Positions 13,524-13,659 of a stretch of 13,659 nt of DNA are shown here, piece after piece. The notes below the pieces were generated by a model, which did not search any database, was not told where the DNA came from, and saw only the letters and a list, made by a program, of their open reading frames with translations. Every line of letters begins with the position of its first letter. Position 1 is the first letter of the stretch. The translations under genes were made by a program, and so were the position numbers. The DNA is from Klebsiella pneumoniae. GTDB taxonomy: Bacteria; Pseudomonadota; Gammaproteobacteria; Ga0077536. Location: the NCBI GenBank assembly GCA_945873015.1, contig CAMCBY010000049.1, positions 1 through 13,659 of the forward strand, read 5' to 3'.

Positions 13524-13659
13524 ACGCTATGCGTGCAAGGGCTTCGGTTATCGAGCCTGCTTCTTGCGGCCGCACCACACGCGCCACTTCTACGCCATCG
13601 CGCAGGAAGACCAAGGTCGGCCACAGCTTGACCGTAAATGAACGCCCCAGCCGTCGCCC
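13519..13659 (-). CDS. Thioredoxin-family protein, C-terminal part (5' end outside window)
   Basis: The last 46 residues of a protein read on the minus strand and cut by the window edge. They contain KLWPTLVFLRDGVEVARVVR, which has the cis-proline loop and the beta-strand plus glycine turn of the thioredoxin fold, followed by a short C-terminal helix (ITEALARIAL). The CxxC active site would lie outside the window, so redox activity cannot be confirmed. The downstream end is TTG then TAG, the TAG being part of the repeat element. The gene is convergent with purD. The family call is good; the substrate is unknown. Confidence 0.75.
   Translation of the reverse strand, partial: GRRLGRSFTVKLWPTLVFLRDGVEVARVVRPQEAGSITEALARIAL

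Overview
The window is an ordinary, GC-rich housekeeping stretch from a gammaproteobacterium. This rests on the gene content and order: a dsbD, aroQ, accB, accC, prmA, zinc-ribbon protein, dusB, fis, purH, purD string, recalled as the order seen in Pseudomonas and relatives, plus the presence of Fis, FxsA and YbdL-type proteins. The species cannot be named from the sequence. I see no phage, insertion sequence, CRISPR, tRNA or rRNA.

Layout. The window opens inside a YbdL-like methionine aminotransferase gene (+). A short GTAG-headed palindrome separates its 3' end from the convergent fxsA (-). Divergent from fxsA is a broken cutA: its start and its last third are recognisable in two different frames, the middle is missing, and its tail overlaps the start of dsbD. 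dsbD (inner-membrane electron conduit) is followed with a 4-nt overlap by a TlpA/ResE-type periplasmic thioredoxin, a likely electron recipient. After a gap with a possible promoter come aroQ (shikimate pathway), accB and accC (biotin carrier and biotin carboxylase of acetyl-CoA carboxylase), prmA (ribosomal protein L11 methyltransferase) and a zinc-ribbon/DUF3426 membrane protein with a hexapeptide repeat. A 274-bp gap precedes dusB, fis, purH and purD, which are packed tightly (4-nt overlap, 2-nt gap, 34-nt gap). This joins a tRNA dihydrouridine synthase, the growth-phase regulator Fis and three purine-pathway activities. The window closes with a pair of inverted palindromic repeats and the convergent 3' end of a thioredoxin-family gene (-).

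The most interesting signal is not a gene. The same short palindromic repeat, headed by TGTAGG, lies in both convergent intergenic regions. In all three gene ends that it touches, the gene's stop codon is the TAG inside this head, always in the same frame and always after an NTG (Leu) codon. The layout resembles REP/REPIN elements mobilised by RAYT transposases; no RAYT gene is in the window. Second in interest is the internally deleted cutA. I found no convincing new multi-gene system here.
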